Shown here: positions 19,928-27,259 of the stretch, piece by piece
Numbering within the stretch: the first letter of the stretch is position 1
Layout: each line of letters begins with the position of its first letter
NCBI GenBank assembly: GCA_018241685.1
Contig: JAFEDJ010000064.1
Coordinates: forward strand, 61,374 to 125,373
Source of the DNA: Pseudomonadota bacterium
GTDB lineage: Bacteria > Pseudomonadota > Gammaproteobacteria > Burkholderiales > Rhodocyclaceae
Direction: 5' to 3'
DNA length: 64,000 nt
Position numbers and translations under genes: made by a program
Notes under the pieces: generated by a model
Database searches by the model: none
Told to the model about the DNA's origin: nothing
What the model saw: only the letters and a program-made list of their open reading frames with translations

Positions 19928-20373
19928 CACAGCGGCAAAGTTTCCCAACCGGCAGGCATGAGCTGTTCGCCCAAGGCAAAGATCGCCTCCTGCTGCTTCT
20001 GCCATCCGGCATCCGACCAAAGCTCGAAGTGATCGCCCTGCCCCACCAGATGCACCTGTTTTTCCAGTTGAGCGAAGGCCCGCAACTCCGGTGCGATGAG
20101 CACACGCCCTGCCGAATCCACCTCCTCGTCACGGGCAAAGCCGACGAGGAGGCGCTTGAGGAGGGCGGAATGCTGATCGAGGCTGGAGCCGGCTAACACC
20201 TTGTCACGGATCGGCAACCAGGCCGGCGCCGGATAGATCAGCAGGCAACGATGGGGATGAGCAGTGAGAACGAGTTGATTCTCGGCGAGCTTCGTCAGCA
20301 CGTCCCGATGCCGCGCCGGAATCGCCAAGCGACCCTTCGCATCGAGACTGAGCGCTGCAGCGCCTTGAAACAT
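19927..20373 (-). CDS. mraZ: Transcriptional regulator MraZ
   Basis: MraZ is an AbrB-like DNA-binding protein that represses its own dcw operon. It has 148 residues with two repeated SpoVT/AbrB-like halves: DAKGRLAIPARHRDVL (about 12-27) and DSAGRVLIAPELRAFA (about 85-100). The ATG at 20373 (MFQGAAALSLDAKGR) is preceded by GGGGAA and fits the family N-terminus. It is the first gene of the cluster and lies just downstream of a promoter and a 10-bp-period box array that fits its known operator. Confidence 0.96.
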   Translation of the reverse strand: MFQGAAALSLDAKGRLAIPARHRDVLTKLAENQLVLTAHPHRCLLIYPAPAWLPIRDKVLAGSSLDQHSALLKRLLVGFARDEEVDSAGRVLIAPELRAFAQLEKQVHLVGQGDHFELWSDAGWQKQQEAIFALGEQLMPAGWETLPL

Positions 20374-20411
20374 CACTTCCCCCACTTCTCCACTCGGACG
20401 AACCGGAAAAA

Positions 20412-20449
20412 CTCACTTTTTCCCACTTTCATCCACTTCGCCCCACTTT
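20412..20449 (-). promoter_or_regulatory. MraZ operator: four boxes with a 10-bp period
   Basis: Read on the minus strand, the segment contains AAGTGGG, AAGTGGA, AAGTGGG and AAGTGAG repeated exactly every 10 bases (CAC cores on the plus strand at 20414, 20424, 20434 and 20444). Studied MraZ proteins bind TGGG-type boxes separated by five-base spacers upstream of mraZ, and this array matches in sequence, spacing and place. The outermost box overlaps the predicted -10 element, so binding should block RNA polymerase. Confidence 0.85.
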
Positions 20450-20473
20450 AGAGGAAAAGAAATACTCGGTCAA
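20445..20473 (-). promoter_or_regulatory. Sigma-70 promoter of the dcw cluster
   Basis: On the minus strand TTGACC (20468-20473) and TAAAGT (20445-20450) are separated by 17 bases. The -35 matches the consensus at five of six positions and the -10 at four of six. The predicted transcript would start near 20437, about 65 bases before mraZ, inside the MraZ box array. Confidence 0.7.
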
Positions 20474-20707
20474 CTTGACCGCCACGTAAATTTCTTTTTG
20501 ACACAAGCACTTACAGTTAAGAAAGGCGTAAAGCAAATCCGCTTATAAATCAATGCCCATGAGAAGGAATGCAAAAGTGCTGGATCAATTGCACCGTCCG
20601 TCGGACGCCGCCCGGCAAGGAAAAAGAAGGTGAAATAGAACACCACTCCACTGCGGACAGGCCGCAAAGCCTCCGCAGGTGGAAAAAAGTGGGGAAACCG
20701 AGAATGT
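20474..20707. other. Intergenic stretch between mraZ promoter and rnpB
   Basis: No convincing coding frame was found in these 234 bases. They are AT-richer on the mraZ side. They contain a short palindrome (CGTCCGTCGGACG near 20597) and the hairpin listed separately downstream of rnpB. The plus strand has a TTGACA near 20498 but no suitable -10 after it. Confidence 0.6.
20651..20678 (-). terminator. Hairpin downstream of rnpB (weak terminator candidate)
   Basis: CTGCGGA at 20651-20657 pairs with TCCGCAG at 20672-20678, and an inner GGC/GCC pair extends the stem around a CGCAAA loop. It lies about 30 bases past the mature 3' end of the RNase P RNA. There is no clear U-tract after it on the minus strand, so it may serve 3' processing or be a weak terminator. 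Confidence 0.35.
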
Positions 20708-21097
20708 GGGGGGAAGCCCGCCGATAAGCCGGGTTTTGTCGAGCGACTGAATCGGATGATCCGGTCGCCGGGCAATCATTCCTCTGGTCGACGCGTTGCC
20801 GCGCCGCTCTAGCAGCCTACCCGGGGACTCCGCGAGCAGCGTCAACGTCCCCCTATTTGGCCTTGCCCCGGATGGGGTTTACCGTGCCGTCACTGTCACC
20901 AGTGCCGCGGTGGGCTCTTACCCCACCGTTTCACCCTTACCTGATCTCCGAAGAGCCATCGGCGGTCTACTCTCTGTTGCACTTTCCGTCGCTTTCACCC
21001 GAAGGCTATGGCGCCCGGCCGTTAGCCGGCATCCTGCTCTATGGGGCCCGGACTTTCCTCGATGCACGAACACCGCGATTGCCTGGCGAACTTCCCG
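20708..21097 (-). ncRNA. rnpB: RNase P RNA (bacterial type A)
   Basis: This is the catalytic RNA of RNase P, which removes tRNA 5' leaders. On the minus strand the conserved 5' block GAGGAAAGTCCGGGC lies at 21046-21060, the middle contains GGTAAACCCCATCCGG, and the 3' block GACAAAACCCGGCTTAT lies at 20724-20740. The length of about 390 bases is usual for betaproteobacteria. The ends are estimates: the 5' end from the -10 element just upstream, the 3' end from the closing helix GGCGGGCTTCCCCCC. Long open frames across this region on the plus strand are by-products of the RNA gene. Confidence 0.95.
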
Positions 21098-21103
21098 GCG
21101 CGC

Positions 21104-21109
21104 AGTATA
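21104..21109 (-). promoter_or_regulatory. -10 element of rnpB
   Basis: The minus strand reads TATACT at 21104-21109, five of six consensus positions, and would start transcription near 21097, the expected RNA 5' end. No good -35 hexamer is visible 16-18 bases further upstream; that stretch is very GC-rich. Confidence 0.55.
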
Positions 21110-21137
21110 GCGGGTTGCCCCTGCCCGTGCCCGAAAA

Positions 21138-21572
21138 TCACCCTGGATCGCGCAACTCGGCCGCTTGTTCGACCACCTTACCAACCACACAATCCAGACG
21201 GGACATGAACGCCGGGTCGTCCATACTCCCCCAAGCCGTCAGCGAATCACCCACAGAAATCCCGACTTCCAGCCTGCCGCAAGCAGCGCTGCTGACAAGT
21301 CCCGGCAAGCGCCCGGCAACCTTGCGCCCCAAATGCCCTCCACCAGCCAATACCACCACTACGTCCTCGCTGTTCCGGGGATCCACCCCAAGGCTGCGGA
21401 CACCGACAGCCCTCAGCGCAGCGCCATGGCGCGCCTCGATCTGCTTGACGATCTCCGGGTTGCCCTTGGGGCGCATCCCGTCGTCCGGAGTGCGCACCTG
21501 GAAATACAACACAGCGCCGACAGCCAGCAGGATTAGCACACACAGCATCACCGCGAGTTTTCTTACATCCAT
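21138..21572 (-). CDS. Membrane-anchored protein, unknown
   Basis: A 144-residue protein starting MDVRKLAVMLCVLILLAVGAVLYF, which is a single N-terminal membrane helix or uncleaved signal anchor. The rest, about 110 residues, is soluble and contains two cysteines (SSAACGRLEV and RLDCVVG) that could form a disulfide in the periplasm. I do not recognise a family. It ends about 30 bases upstream of the rnpB promoter and reads in the same direction. The clean anchor followed by a balanced composition supports a real gene. An in-frame start seven codons upstream is possible but lacks support. Confidence 0.6.
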   Translation of the reverse strand: MDVRKLAVMLCVLILLAVGAVLYFQVRTPDDGMRPKGNPEIVKQIEARHGAALRAVGVRSLGVDPRNSEDVVVVLAGGGHLGRKVAGRLPGLVSSAACGRLEVGISVGDSLTAWGSMDDPAFMSRLDCVVGKVVEQAAELRDPG

Positions 21573-21593
21573 GACTGTTACCGTAGTACACAA

Positions 21594-21789
21594 TGAGGTC
21601 TATCGTCCCACGCCAACAGTTACAGCACCACACACTGCGGCAGGTGCATTCAAGATCCAGGCGGACTTGTCAGCAAATATTGCAAAAGCCGGCTTCAGTT
21701 GCATTCGCTTACTCATGTAATCGCTGCCCACACGCCCCGCCGTCGCCCCGGTGCTGCAATGAGAGCGTTCCGTTCCGGAGTCTAACAAT
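21594..21789. other. Divergent intergenic region, nothing firm
   Basis: This spacer separates the anchored protein gene from the repeat protein gene. No RNA gene and no credible promoter pair was found. The base composition is less GC-rich than the flanking genes. Confidence 0.5.
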
Positions 21790-22350
21790 ATGACAACACG
21801 ACTCATCCATTGCGTGGCACTCGCCTTCCTCGCGGGCACCGGGCTGCTCACAACCTATCCGGCCAGCGCTGATGGACCGCATGGCCATGGCAGAGGGCCA
21901 GGCGGCTTTCCCGGCCATCGTGGGCCGATAGGCAACCCCGGATACTGGCATCACGGCTACCACAATGGGAATTTGGGCTGGTGGTGGGTCGCCGGCGCAA
22001 CTTGGCTATTCTACCCACAGCCGGTCTATCCATACCCTCCGGTGGTCGTCCAGCAAGCCCCCGAGCCAGCAGTGGCCCAACCGGCGCCGCAGCCCGCGGC
22101 GCAGAACTGGTATTACTGCGACAGCGCCAACGCGTACTATCCCTATGTACAAAGCTGCTCAGAAGGGTGGCGTAGCGTACCCGCCACCCCTCCGACCGGC
22201 CCTCAGAGCGCCTCTGGGACACAGAGCAATTGGTATTACTGCAACAGCGCCAAGACCTACTACCCCTATGTGCAGAGCTGCCCCGAAGGCTGGCGCGCCA
22301 CACCGGCCTCGCCACCGCCCGGCAACGCGGCCTCTGGAGGCGCCCAATGA
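21790..22350 (+). CDS. Secreted protein with two WYYC/YYPYV repeats, unknown function
   Basis: A 186-residue exported protein with a signal peptide (about 1-27, ending ASA|DGP). A Gly/His-rich stretch follows (about 29-60), then an aromatic segment NLGWWWVAGATWLFYPQP and a Pro/Ala/Gln linker. Two near-identical 23-residue repeats lie at 106-128 and 147-169. Each contains WYYC, YYPYV and CxEGWR, with two cysteines apiece. Similar WYYC..YYPYV..C..GW modules occur in small exported proteins of betaproteobacteria, to my knowledge without a function. The stop overlaps the start of the glycine-zipper lipoprotein (ATGA), so the two form a coupled pair at the cell envelope. Confidence 0.8.
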   Translation: MTTRLIHCVALAFLAGTGLLTTYPASADGPHGHGRGPGGFPGHRGPIGNPGYWHHGYHNGNLGWWWVAGATWLFYPQPVYPYPPVVVQQAPEPAVAQPAPQPAAQNWYYCDSANAYYPYVQSCSEGWRSVPATPPTGPQSASGTQSNWYYCNSAKTYYPYVQSCPEGWRATPASPPPGNAASGGAQ

Positions 22351-22827
22351 AACCCCATACGCCTGACTCCCGCTCATTCTGTTGAGCGCCTGCGCCAGCC
22401 TGCCGAGCGGCCCTCGCGTCGCTGCCATGCCTGCGCCGGGCAAGCCTTTCGGCCTGTTCGTCGTCGAGAACCGGCAGTGCCGCGCCTTTGCAGAGCAATC
22501 GATCGGCACTGCCCGCAGATCGGCCACCCAGAGCATGATCAACAGCGCCGCCGTGGGCACAGCCGTCGGCACAACGGTCGGTGCGCTTGGCGGTGGTCAC
22601 AACGGTGCGGCGACCGGCGCAGCCTATAGCAGGCTTGCCGGTACTGCCAGCTGCGCCTCCCAGGCGGATTATTCCGGTGCTGAAACCCAGCTCCGCTACG
22701 ACATCACTTACCAGCAATGCAGTACGCCAAGGGCAACCAGCTATCTGACTGCGGCTATCGGCAGACCCCATCCAGCCCCCAGTTGCTGCTATCCGCCGCC
22801 GCGCTGATCGCAGCGCACCACGGATGA
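22347..22827 (+). pseudogene. Glycine-zipper lipoprotein with two frameshifts
   Basis: The coding signal runs through three frames. An ATG at 22347 coupled to the upstream gene gives MKPHTP and then hits a stop at 22383. Another frame, entered near 22365, reads LPLILLSACASLPSG, a perfect lipobox signal (LSAC). It continues through a Gly/Ala-rich zipper (GTAVGTTVGALGGGHNGAATG) to YDITYQQC at about 22720. A third frame then continues YAKGNQLSDCGY and stops at 22827. Family members have QCMYAKG here, so one base (expected TGCATGTAC, seen TGCAGTAC) is missing. Two single-base losses explain everything. The gene is either broken or carries sequencing errors. Confidence 0.75.
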
Positions 22828-22872
22828 CTTCCCCTGCGCCGTCCGGCACAATCCGGCGCAGGAGAACCTTGC

Positions 22873-24036
22873 ATGAAATTCGATGTACTCGTCGTAGGCG
22901 CCGGACTGGCCGGTGCCGCCTTTGCCGCCGCATTGCGCAGCAGCAGCCTGAAGATTGGGATTGTCGAAGCCCGCCCGCCCTATCGACCTACCGGCTGGGA
23001 CCCCCGCATCTACGCGATCAGCCCCAGCAATGTGGACTTCCTGACCGCCATCGGCATCTGGCCGCATCTGGACACCAGCCGCATTGCACCGGTCTACGAC
23101 ATGGAGATCCACGGTGACGCCGGCGGGCAGCTGGAACTTTCCGCCTACGACTGCGGCCTGCGCGAGCTGGCCTGGATCATCGAATCCAGCCTGATGCAGC
23201 TGGAACTGTGGGAAACCGTCAAACGCCAGCACAACGTCACGCTACTGTGCCCTGCCGAACCCTCTGCGCTAGCCATGGATGAAGATGCTGGCAGGCTGAC
23301 GCTGGCCGATGGACGGCGCCTGGAAGCGCGCCTCATCGTCGCCGCCGACGGACGGGACTCGTGGGTCCGCCAGGCGGCCGCGATCGGAGCACGTAATACC
23401 CCGTATGGCGAAAAGGGTGTGGTCGCCAACTTTCGCTGCGAGAAACCTCACCGAAACACGGCCTTCCAGTGGTTCCGCAAGGACGGCATCCTAGCTTACC
23501 TCCCTCTGCCTGAGCAGCAGATGTCGATGGTATGGTCTGCGCCGGACGCCCTCGCCGACGAATTGGTCGGCCTGCCGCCAGCCGAGTTGTGTGCCCGCGT
23601 CGCCGAAGCAGGTGGATACCGCCTCGGCGCCCTCGAACTGATCACCCCGGCCGCCGCCTTCGCCCTGCGACTGATGCGCGTCGAAACCGTCGTGCAGCCA
23701 CGTCTGGCCCTCATCGGCGACGCCGCCCACGCGATCCATCCGCTCTCGGGGCACGGCATCAACCTCGGCTACCAGGACGCCCGCGTCCTCGCCGAACAAC
23801 TGGCCACGCTGCCCGCTTGGCGGGATCCGGGCGAACTGTCGCTCCTGCGTGCCTATGCCCGCGCCCGCGCCGAGGAAACCGCCCTGCTGCAATACACCAC
23901 GCACGGCCTCAACCGTCTATTCAAACCCGCCGACCCGCTTTTGTCCGGGCTACGCAACTTCGGACTGAACCTCACCAACCGCCTGCCGGTCGTACGCAAT
24001 GCGCTGATGCGCTATGCCATCGCCGGCCGATTCTGA
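22873..24036 (+). CDS. FAD-dependent hydroxylase, UbiH/UbiF/COQ6 family
   Basis: This flavoprotein monooxygenase probably hydroxylates an aromatic ring intermediate of ubiquinone, at the inner membrane. It has 387 residues. The N-terminal dinucleotide fold VLVVGAGLAGAAFAAAL binds FAD, VAADGRDSWVRQAA is the second FAD/NADPH motif, and LIGDAAHAIHPLSGHGINLGYQDA is the third. These three blocks define the family. Which carbon it hydroxylates cannot be read from the sequence. The ATG has a good AGGAG, and dsbC follows 39 bases later in the same direction. Confidence 0.88.
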   Translation: MKFDVLVVGAGLAGAAFAAALRSSSLKIGIVEARPPYRPTGWDPRIYAISPSNVDFLTAIGIWPHLDTSRIAPVYDMEIHGDAGGQLELSAYDCGLRELAWIIESSLMQLELWETVKRQHNVTLLCPAEPSALAMDEDAGRLTLADGRRLEARLIVAADGRDSWVRQAAAIGARNTPYGEKGVVANFRCEKPHRNTAFQWFRKDGILAYLPLPEQQMSMVWSAPDALADELVGLPPAELCARVAEAGGYRLGALELITPAAAFALRLMRVETVVQPRLALIGDAAHAIHPLSGHGINLGYQDARVLAEQLATLPAWRDPGELSLLRAYARARAEETALLQYTTHGLNRLFKPADPLLSGLRNFGLNLTNRLPVVRNALMRYAIAGRF

Positions 24037-24075
24037 ACGCGCCGCCCCTGAACCTGTAGTCTCTGGAGATCCTGG

Positions 24076-24804
24076 ATGAAATTCCCCTTCGTACGCTCGC
24101 TGCTCGCCACCCTTTTTCTCGCAGCAGGTGTCGCCCATGCAGCCGACGAAGCCTCGGTCAAGAAGAACCTGGAGAGCTTCCTCAACGCCCCGGCCGTCGA
24201 CAGCGTCAAGAAAACCCCCTACGGCAATCTGTACGAAGTGGTATTGAAGTCTGGAGAACTGCTTTACACCGACTCAGGCGTCAGTTTCATCATCGACGGC
24301 AGCCTGATCGACGCCAAGACACGCAAGAACATCACCCAGGCTCGCATGGCCCAGTTGATGAAGATCGATTTCAATACCCTGCCGCTGGATCACGCCATCA
24401 AACAGGTGCGTGGCAACGGCAAACGCGTCATTGCCACCTTTGAAGATCCCAACTGCGGCTATTGCAAGCGCCTCGCCAAGGACATGCAGGGTCTCAAGGA
24501 CGCCACCGTCTACACCTTCCTCTACCCGATCCTCAGCCCCGACTCCACCGAGAAGTCGAAGAACATCTGGTGCGCCAAGGACCGTGCCGGAGCATGGAAC
24601 GACTGGATGACCGCGGCCAAAGCACCGCCCGCCGCCGCCGCGAACTGCGACACCAGCGCCATCGAACGCAATGTGGCCCTCGGCCAGAAGCTGAAGGTCA
24701 GCGGCACTCCGACCATCTTCACCGCCGATGGCAACCGCCTGCCCGGCGCCGTCCCGCTCGCCCAGCTCGAACAGGCGATGACCCAGGCCACCGGCGGCAA
24801 GTAA
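24076..24804 (+). CDS. dsbC: Thiol:disulfide isomerase DsbC
   Basis: DsbC is a periplasmic dimeric isomerase that reshuffles wrong disulfides and is kept reduced by DsbD. It has 242 residues with a signal peptide of about 22 (AHA|ADE). An N-terminal dimerisation domain follows (about 23-85), then a thioredoxin fold with the active site CGYC at residues 127-130. The second cysteine pair of the family is present (NIWCAKD and ANCDTS), and the cis-proline loop is SGTPTIF. A GGAG site precedes the ATG. Confidence 0.95.
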   Translation: MKFPFVRSLLATLFLAAGVAHAADEASVKKNLESFLNAPAVDSVKKTPYGNLYEVVLKSGELLYTDSGVSFIIDGSLIDAKTRKNITQARMAQLMKIDFNTLPLDHAIKQVRGNGKRVIATFEDPNCGYCKRLAKDMQGLKDATVYTFLYPILSPDSTEKSKNIWCAKDRAGAWNDWMTAAKAPPAAAANCDTSAIERNVALGQKLKVSGTPTIFTADGNRLPGAVPLAQLEQAMTQATGGK

Positions 24805-24829
24805 GAAGGCTGAGCCAGCCGGTCGGTTG

Positions 24830-25678
24830 TCAGGCCGCTGCGCGAGAGCGGCGCGGCCTGACGATGGGCTGGCAGCTGGCCGACGGCTGGCCGAACAGAA
24901 AGCCCTGCAACCAATCCACGCCGGCATCCCGGGCCACATCCAGCTGCAGTGGATGCTCGATGCACTGGCACGCCACCTGGGCCCCAAGGCGGCGGATCTC
25001 CACGGCCAGATCGCTCATCACCTTCCTGGCCAGGCTCAGATGGCCGGAATGTCCGATCAGGCTGCGGTCCAGCTTGACCACATCCGGCGCCAGCGCCTCC
25101 AGGCGCTCCAGATCCGAGGAGTGGCGCCCGAAATTGTCGATGGCGATCCGGTAGCCCCGCTCCCGATAGCCGGAGATCGCGCGCAACAAATCCGGCAGCA
25201 CCTCGAAACCGTCGTCCGACACCTCCAGCACGATGCGCTCCGGCGTCAGGCCACAACGGGCCAGGATGGACTCGAAGACATGCCCGTGGTGCTCGCGGAC
25301 CGTGCGCAGGTGCTGGGGATGCACGTTGAGGGACAGGAAACCACCATGCTGGTGGCGCTCCTGCAGAAAATTCAGCGCATGCAGCGTGCGCGCCAGCCGG
25401 TCGAGATGCACCAGCTCGGCATCGTCACGCGCATCGAGGAATACCGCCTGCGGCGACAGGCCGACGGCACGGCCCTCAAGCACTTCCAGGTGCGCCTCAT
25501 GGCCGAGCACTACATCGCCCTCCCGCGCCATCACCGGCTGAAACAGCGTACCCAGCAGCATCGAGCCGAAGCGCGCCCGCACCCGGCCATCGACGATCAC
25601 AAAGCTCTGCTCCGGTGCGGATGAGCAAGCCAGCTGGTTGCGTTTGTTGAAGTAATGGACGAGTTCTGTGAGGGGCAC
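24830..25678 (-). CDS. Degenerate EAL-domain protein
   Basis: A 282-residue protein that is almost entirely an EAL domain, the cyclic-di-GMP phosphodiesterase fold. Key catalytic motifs look altered: the EAL triplet position reads GHEAHLEV, the DDFG loop reads IDNFGRHSSD, and the AEGVE loop reads CQCIE; QGFLFGQP is kept at the end. By family knowledge such proteins usually bind c-di-GMP or a partner without hydrolysing it. The start is a GTG at 25678 with GGGAG seven bases upstream, preceded by a promoter candidate. It converges with dsbC; the ends are 25 bases apart. Confidence 0.82.
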   Translation of the reverse strand: MPLTELVHYFNKRNQLACSSAPEQSFVIVDGRVRARFGSMLLGTLFQPVMAREGDVVLGHEAHLEVLEGRAVGLSPQAVFLDARDDAELVHLDRLARTLHALNFLQERHQHGGFLSLNVHPQHLRTVREHHGHVFESILARCGLTPERIVLEVSDDGFEVLPDLLRAISGYRERGYRIAIDNFGRHSSDLERLEALAPDVVKLDRSLIGHSGHLSLARKVMSDLAVEIRRLGAQVACQCIEHPLQLDVARDAGVDWLQGFLFGQPSASCQPIVRPRRSRAAA

Positions 25679-25734
25679 GATGTTCTCCCGCGAATGAATC
25701 CTGCGGCGCCGGCACGCCGGCTCCAAACCGGAGC

Positions 25735-25763
25735 AAGATACCGGCGCCCCCCATGTCAGCCAA
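25735..25763 (-). promoter_or_regulatory. Promoter candidate of the EAL gene
   Basis: On the minus strand TTGGCT (25758-25763) and TATCTT (25735-25740) are separated by 17 bases, each four of six consensus positions. It would give a leader of about 50 bases before the GTG start. Confidence 0.45.
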
Positions 25764-25814
25764 CAATGAAATAACGCAAAACTTATTCCCTGCTGCAGCC
25801 GCCCGCCGCTTGGC

Positions 25815-27065
25815 TCAGCGAGGCACCTGGTCCCGCGGCCACAGCACCCACATCTCGCCCTTCTGGCGCATCCGCCCGGCCTGCACGCCCGCCTCGGCGC
25901 CAAAGCCCCAGAAGAAGTCCCCGCGTACGCCGCCCTTGATCGCACTACCGGTATCCTGCGCCAGCATCAGGCGACGCAAGGGTTGCGGGCTGTTGGGGTA
26001 GGTCGTGGACAAGAACACCGGCGCGCCCAGCGGCACGCTGCGCGGGTCCACTGCCATGCTGCGCCCTTCCGTCAGCGGCTGCCCGATGGCACCGACCGGC
26101 CCACCGGCAGAACTGGCCACCTCGCGGAAGAAGATGTAGCTCGGATTGGCATTCAGCAACTCCTGCAGACGCGCCGGATTGGCCCGCGCCCAATTCTTGA
26201 TGCCATCCATCGATGCCTGTTCCATCTTGATTTCGCCGCGATCCACCAGCCAGCGCCCTATCGATTGGTAAGCGTAGCCGTTGGTGTCGGCATAGGCCAG
26301 TCGAACCACACCACCGTCCGGCAGCTGCACACGCCCCGACCCCTGCACCTGCAGGAAGAACAACTCGATGGGGTCTTCGGCATACAGGATCGTCTTGCCG
26401 GCAAACTTGTCGGGCTGGCGCGCCATGTCGCTGCGGGAGAAATACGGGACGACCTTGTTGCCGACCAGGCGGCCCCGCACCCGCTGCCCTTTCAGCTCGG
26501 GGAAGATATCGCCCAACTCGATGGTCAGCAGATCCTCCGGAACGCCCAGCACCGGCCATTGGTAGCTCTTCGAACGGGTCCGGCTGCCCTTGATCAGGGG
26601 CTCGTAATAGCCCGTCACCAGGCCCTCCTGAGTCCCATCGGGATTGACGACCCGCCATGGATTGAAGCGAGCCTCCATGAAGCTGCGCACCGCCGAGGCA
26701 CTGGGGCGCGCTCCCAGGGACTTGGCAGCATCGCAAGGCGTCTGCCACACCGGCTGACGCGTCAGCGCACGGCAGGACGCCAGGAAAGCCGGCCAAGCCT
26801 CATCCAGGGCATCGCTCCCCCAACCGGGAAGATCGGACCAGGACGACGACAACAGCGGCCGGCTCAACGTTTGCGGCACGACGCCACCACTGCGCGCGGC
26901 AGGGGCCGCACCAGACGGTGTGGCTGCGGCCGGCGCGGCCGGGGTATGGGCGGGCGGCGCACAATGGGCACAACCGGCATCGCCGACCGGCTTCGGAGCG
27001 CTCGCACAAGCGGCCAGCAGGGATGAGACCAGAACGACGGACAGACGGGGAAAGGGGCGGAACAT
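25815..27065 (-). CDS. mltA: Membrane-bound lytic murein transglycosylase A
   Basis: MltA cleaves peptidoglycan glycan strands with formation of 1,6-anhydromuramic acid, anchored in the outer membrane. It has 416 residues. The signal peptide ends in a lipobox (SLLAACAS, lipidated Cys at 20), a Pro/Ala-rich linker follows, and the MltA barrel domain begins at about residue 120 (EGLVTGYYEPLIKGSRT). The C-terminal 3D domain has its aspartates in LMLAQDTGSAIKG and VRGDFFWGFG. It is divergent from the small-protein/DUF815 operon. Confidence 0.95.
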   Translation of the reverse strand: MFRPFPRLSVVLVSSLLAACASAPKPVGDAGCAHCAPPAHTPAAPAAATPSGAAPAARSGGVVPQTLSRPLLSSSWSDLPGWGSDALDEAWPAFLASCRALTRQPVWQTPCDAAKSLGARPSASAVRSFMEARFNPWRVVNPDGTQEGLVTGYYEPLIKGSRTRSKSYQWPVLGVPEDLLTIELGDIFPELKGQRVRGRLVGNKVVPYFSRSDMARQPDKFAGKTILYAEDPIELFFLQVQGSGRVQLPDGGVVRLAYADTNGYAYQSIGRWLVDRGEIKMEQASMDGIKNWARANPARLQELLNANPSYIFFREVASSAGGPVGAIGQPLTEGRSMAVDPRSVPLGAPVFLSTTYPNSPQPLRRLMLAQDTGSAIKGGVRGDFFWGFGAEAGVQAGRMRQKGEMWVLWPRDQVPR

Positions 27066-27103
27066 GGATGGGGTACACTCACGGCTTGCAGAACAACCGT
27101 TTC

Positions 27104-27111
27104 AGTATAAC
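27104..27111. promoter_or_regulatory. Overlapping divergent -10 elements
   Basis: In the 83-base space between mltA and the small membrane gene, the same bases read TATAAC on the plus strand (27106-27111) and TATACT on the minus strand (27104-27109). Either or both could serve as a -10. No strong -35 accompanies either one. Confidence 0.35.
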
Positions 27112-27148
27112 CACCGGTTCGCCGGCCGGGCGCACAGAAGGACACCCC

Positions 27149-27259
27149 ATGTGGTTGATCGGTCTTGAACTCGGCGTCGCCGCCGTGCTGCTCGCCATCG
27201 TCGGACTGGCCCTGCGCAGCCCTAGGAACAAGGACTCGGATTCCCCTCCCCATGACTGA
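27149..27259 (+). CDS. 36-residue membrane peptide
   Basis: A very short frame starting MWLIGLELGVAAVLLAIVGL, one strong membrane helix, followed by a charged tail RSPRNKDSDSPPHD. A good ribosome site (GAAGGA) lies seven bases before the ATG. Its stop lies inside the start of the DUF815 gene (eight-base overlap), which suggests coupled translation. Function is unknown; a helper or anchor for the ATPase next door is only a guess. Confidence 0.55.
   Translation: MWLIGLELGVAAVLLAIVGLALRSPRNKDSDSPPHD

Noticed and set aside
20857..21720. Open frame of 287 codons on the plus strand over the RNase P RNA
   Set aside because: It crosses the antisense of rnpB and the anchored-protein gene; such frames over rnpB are a frequent annotation error.
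22382..22807. TTG-started frame as an intact 141-residue protein
   Set aside because: Such a start would cut the signal peptide in half (SACAS at residue 2), and the C-terminus does not match the glycine-zipper family until the frame is shifted; annotated as a frameshifted gene instead.
24829..24862. Hairpin GTCAGGCCG/CGGCCTGAC at the convergent ends of dsbC and the EAL gene
   Set aside because: A nine-base stem is real, but it lies in the EAL coding end and has no U-tract in either direction, so I do not call it a terminator.
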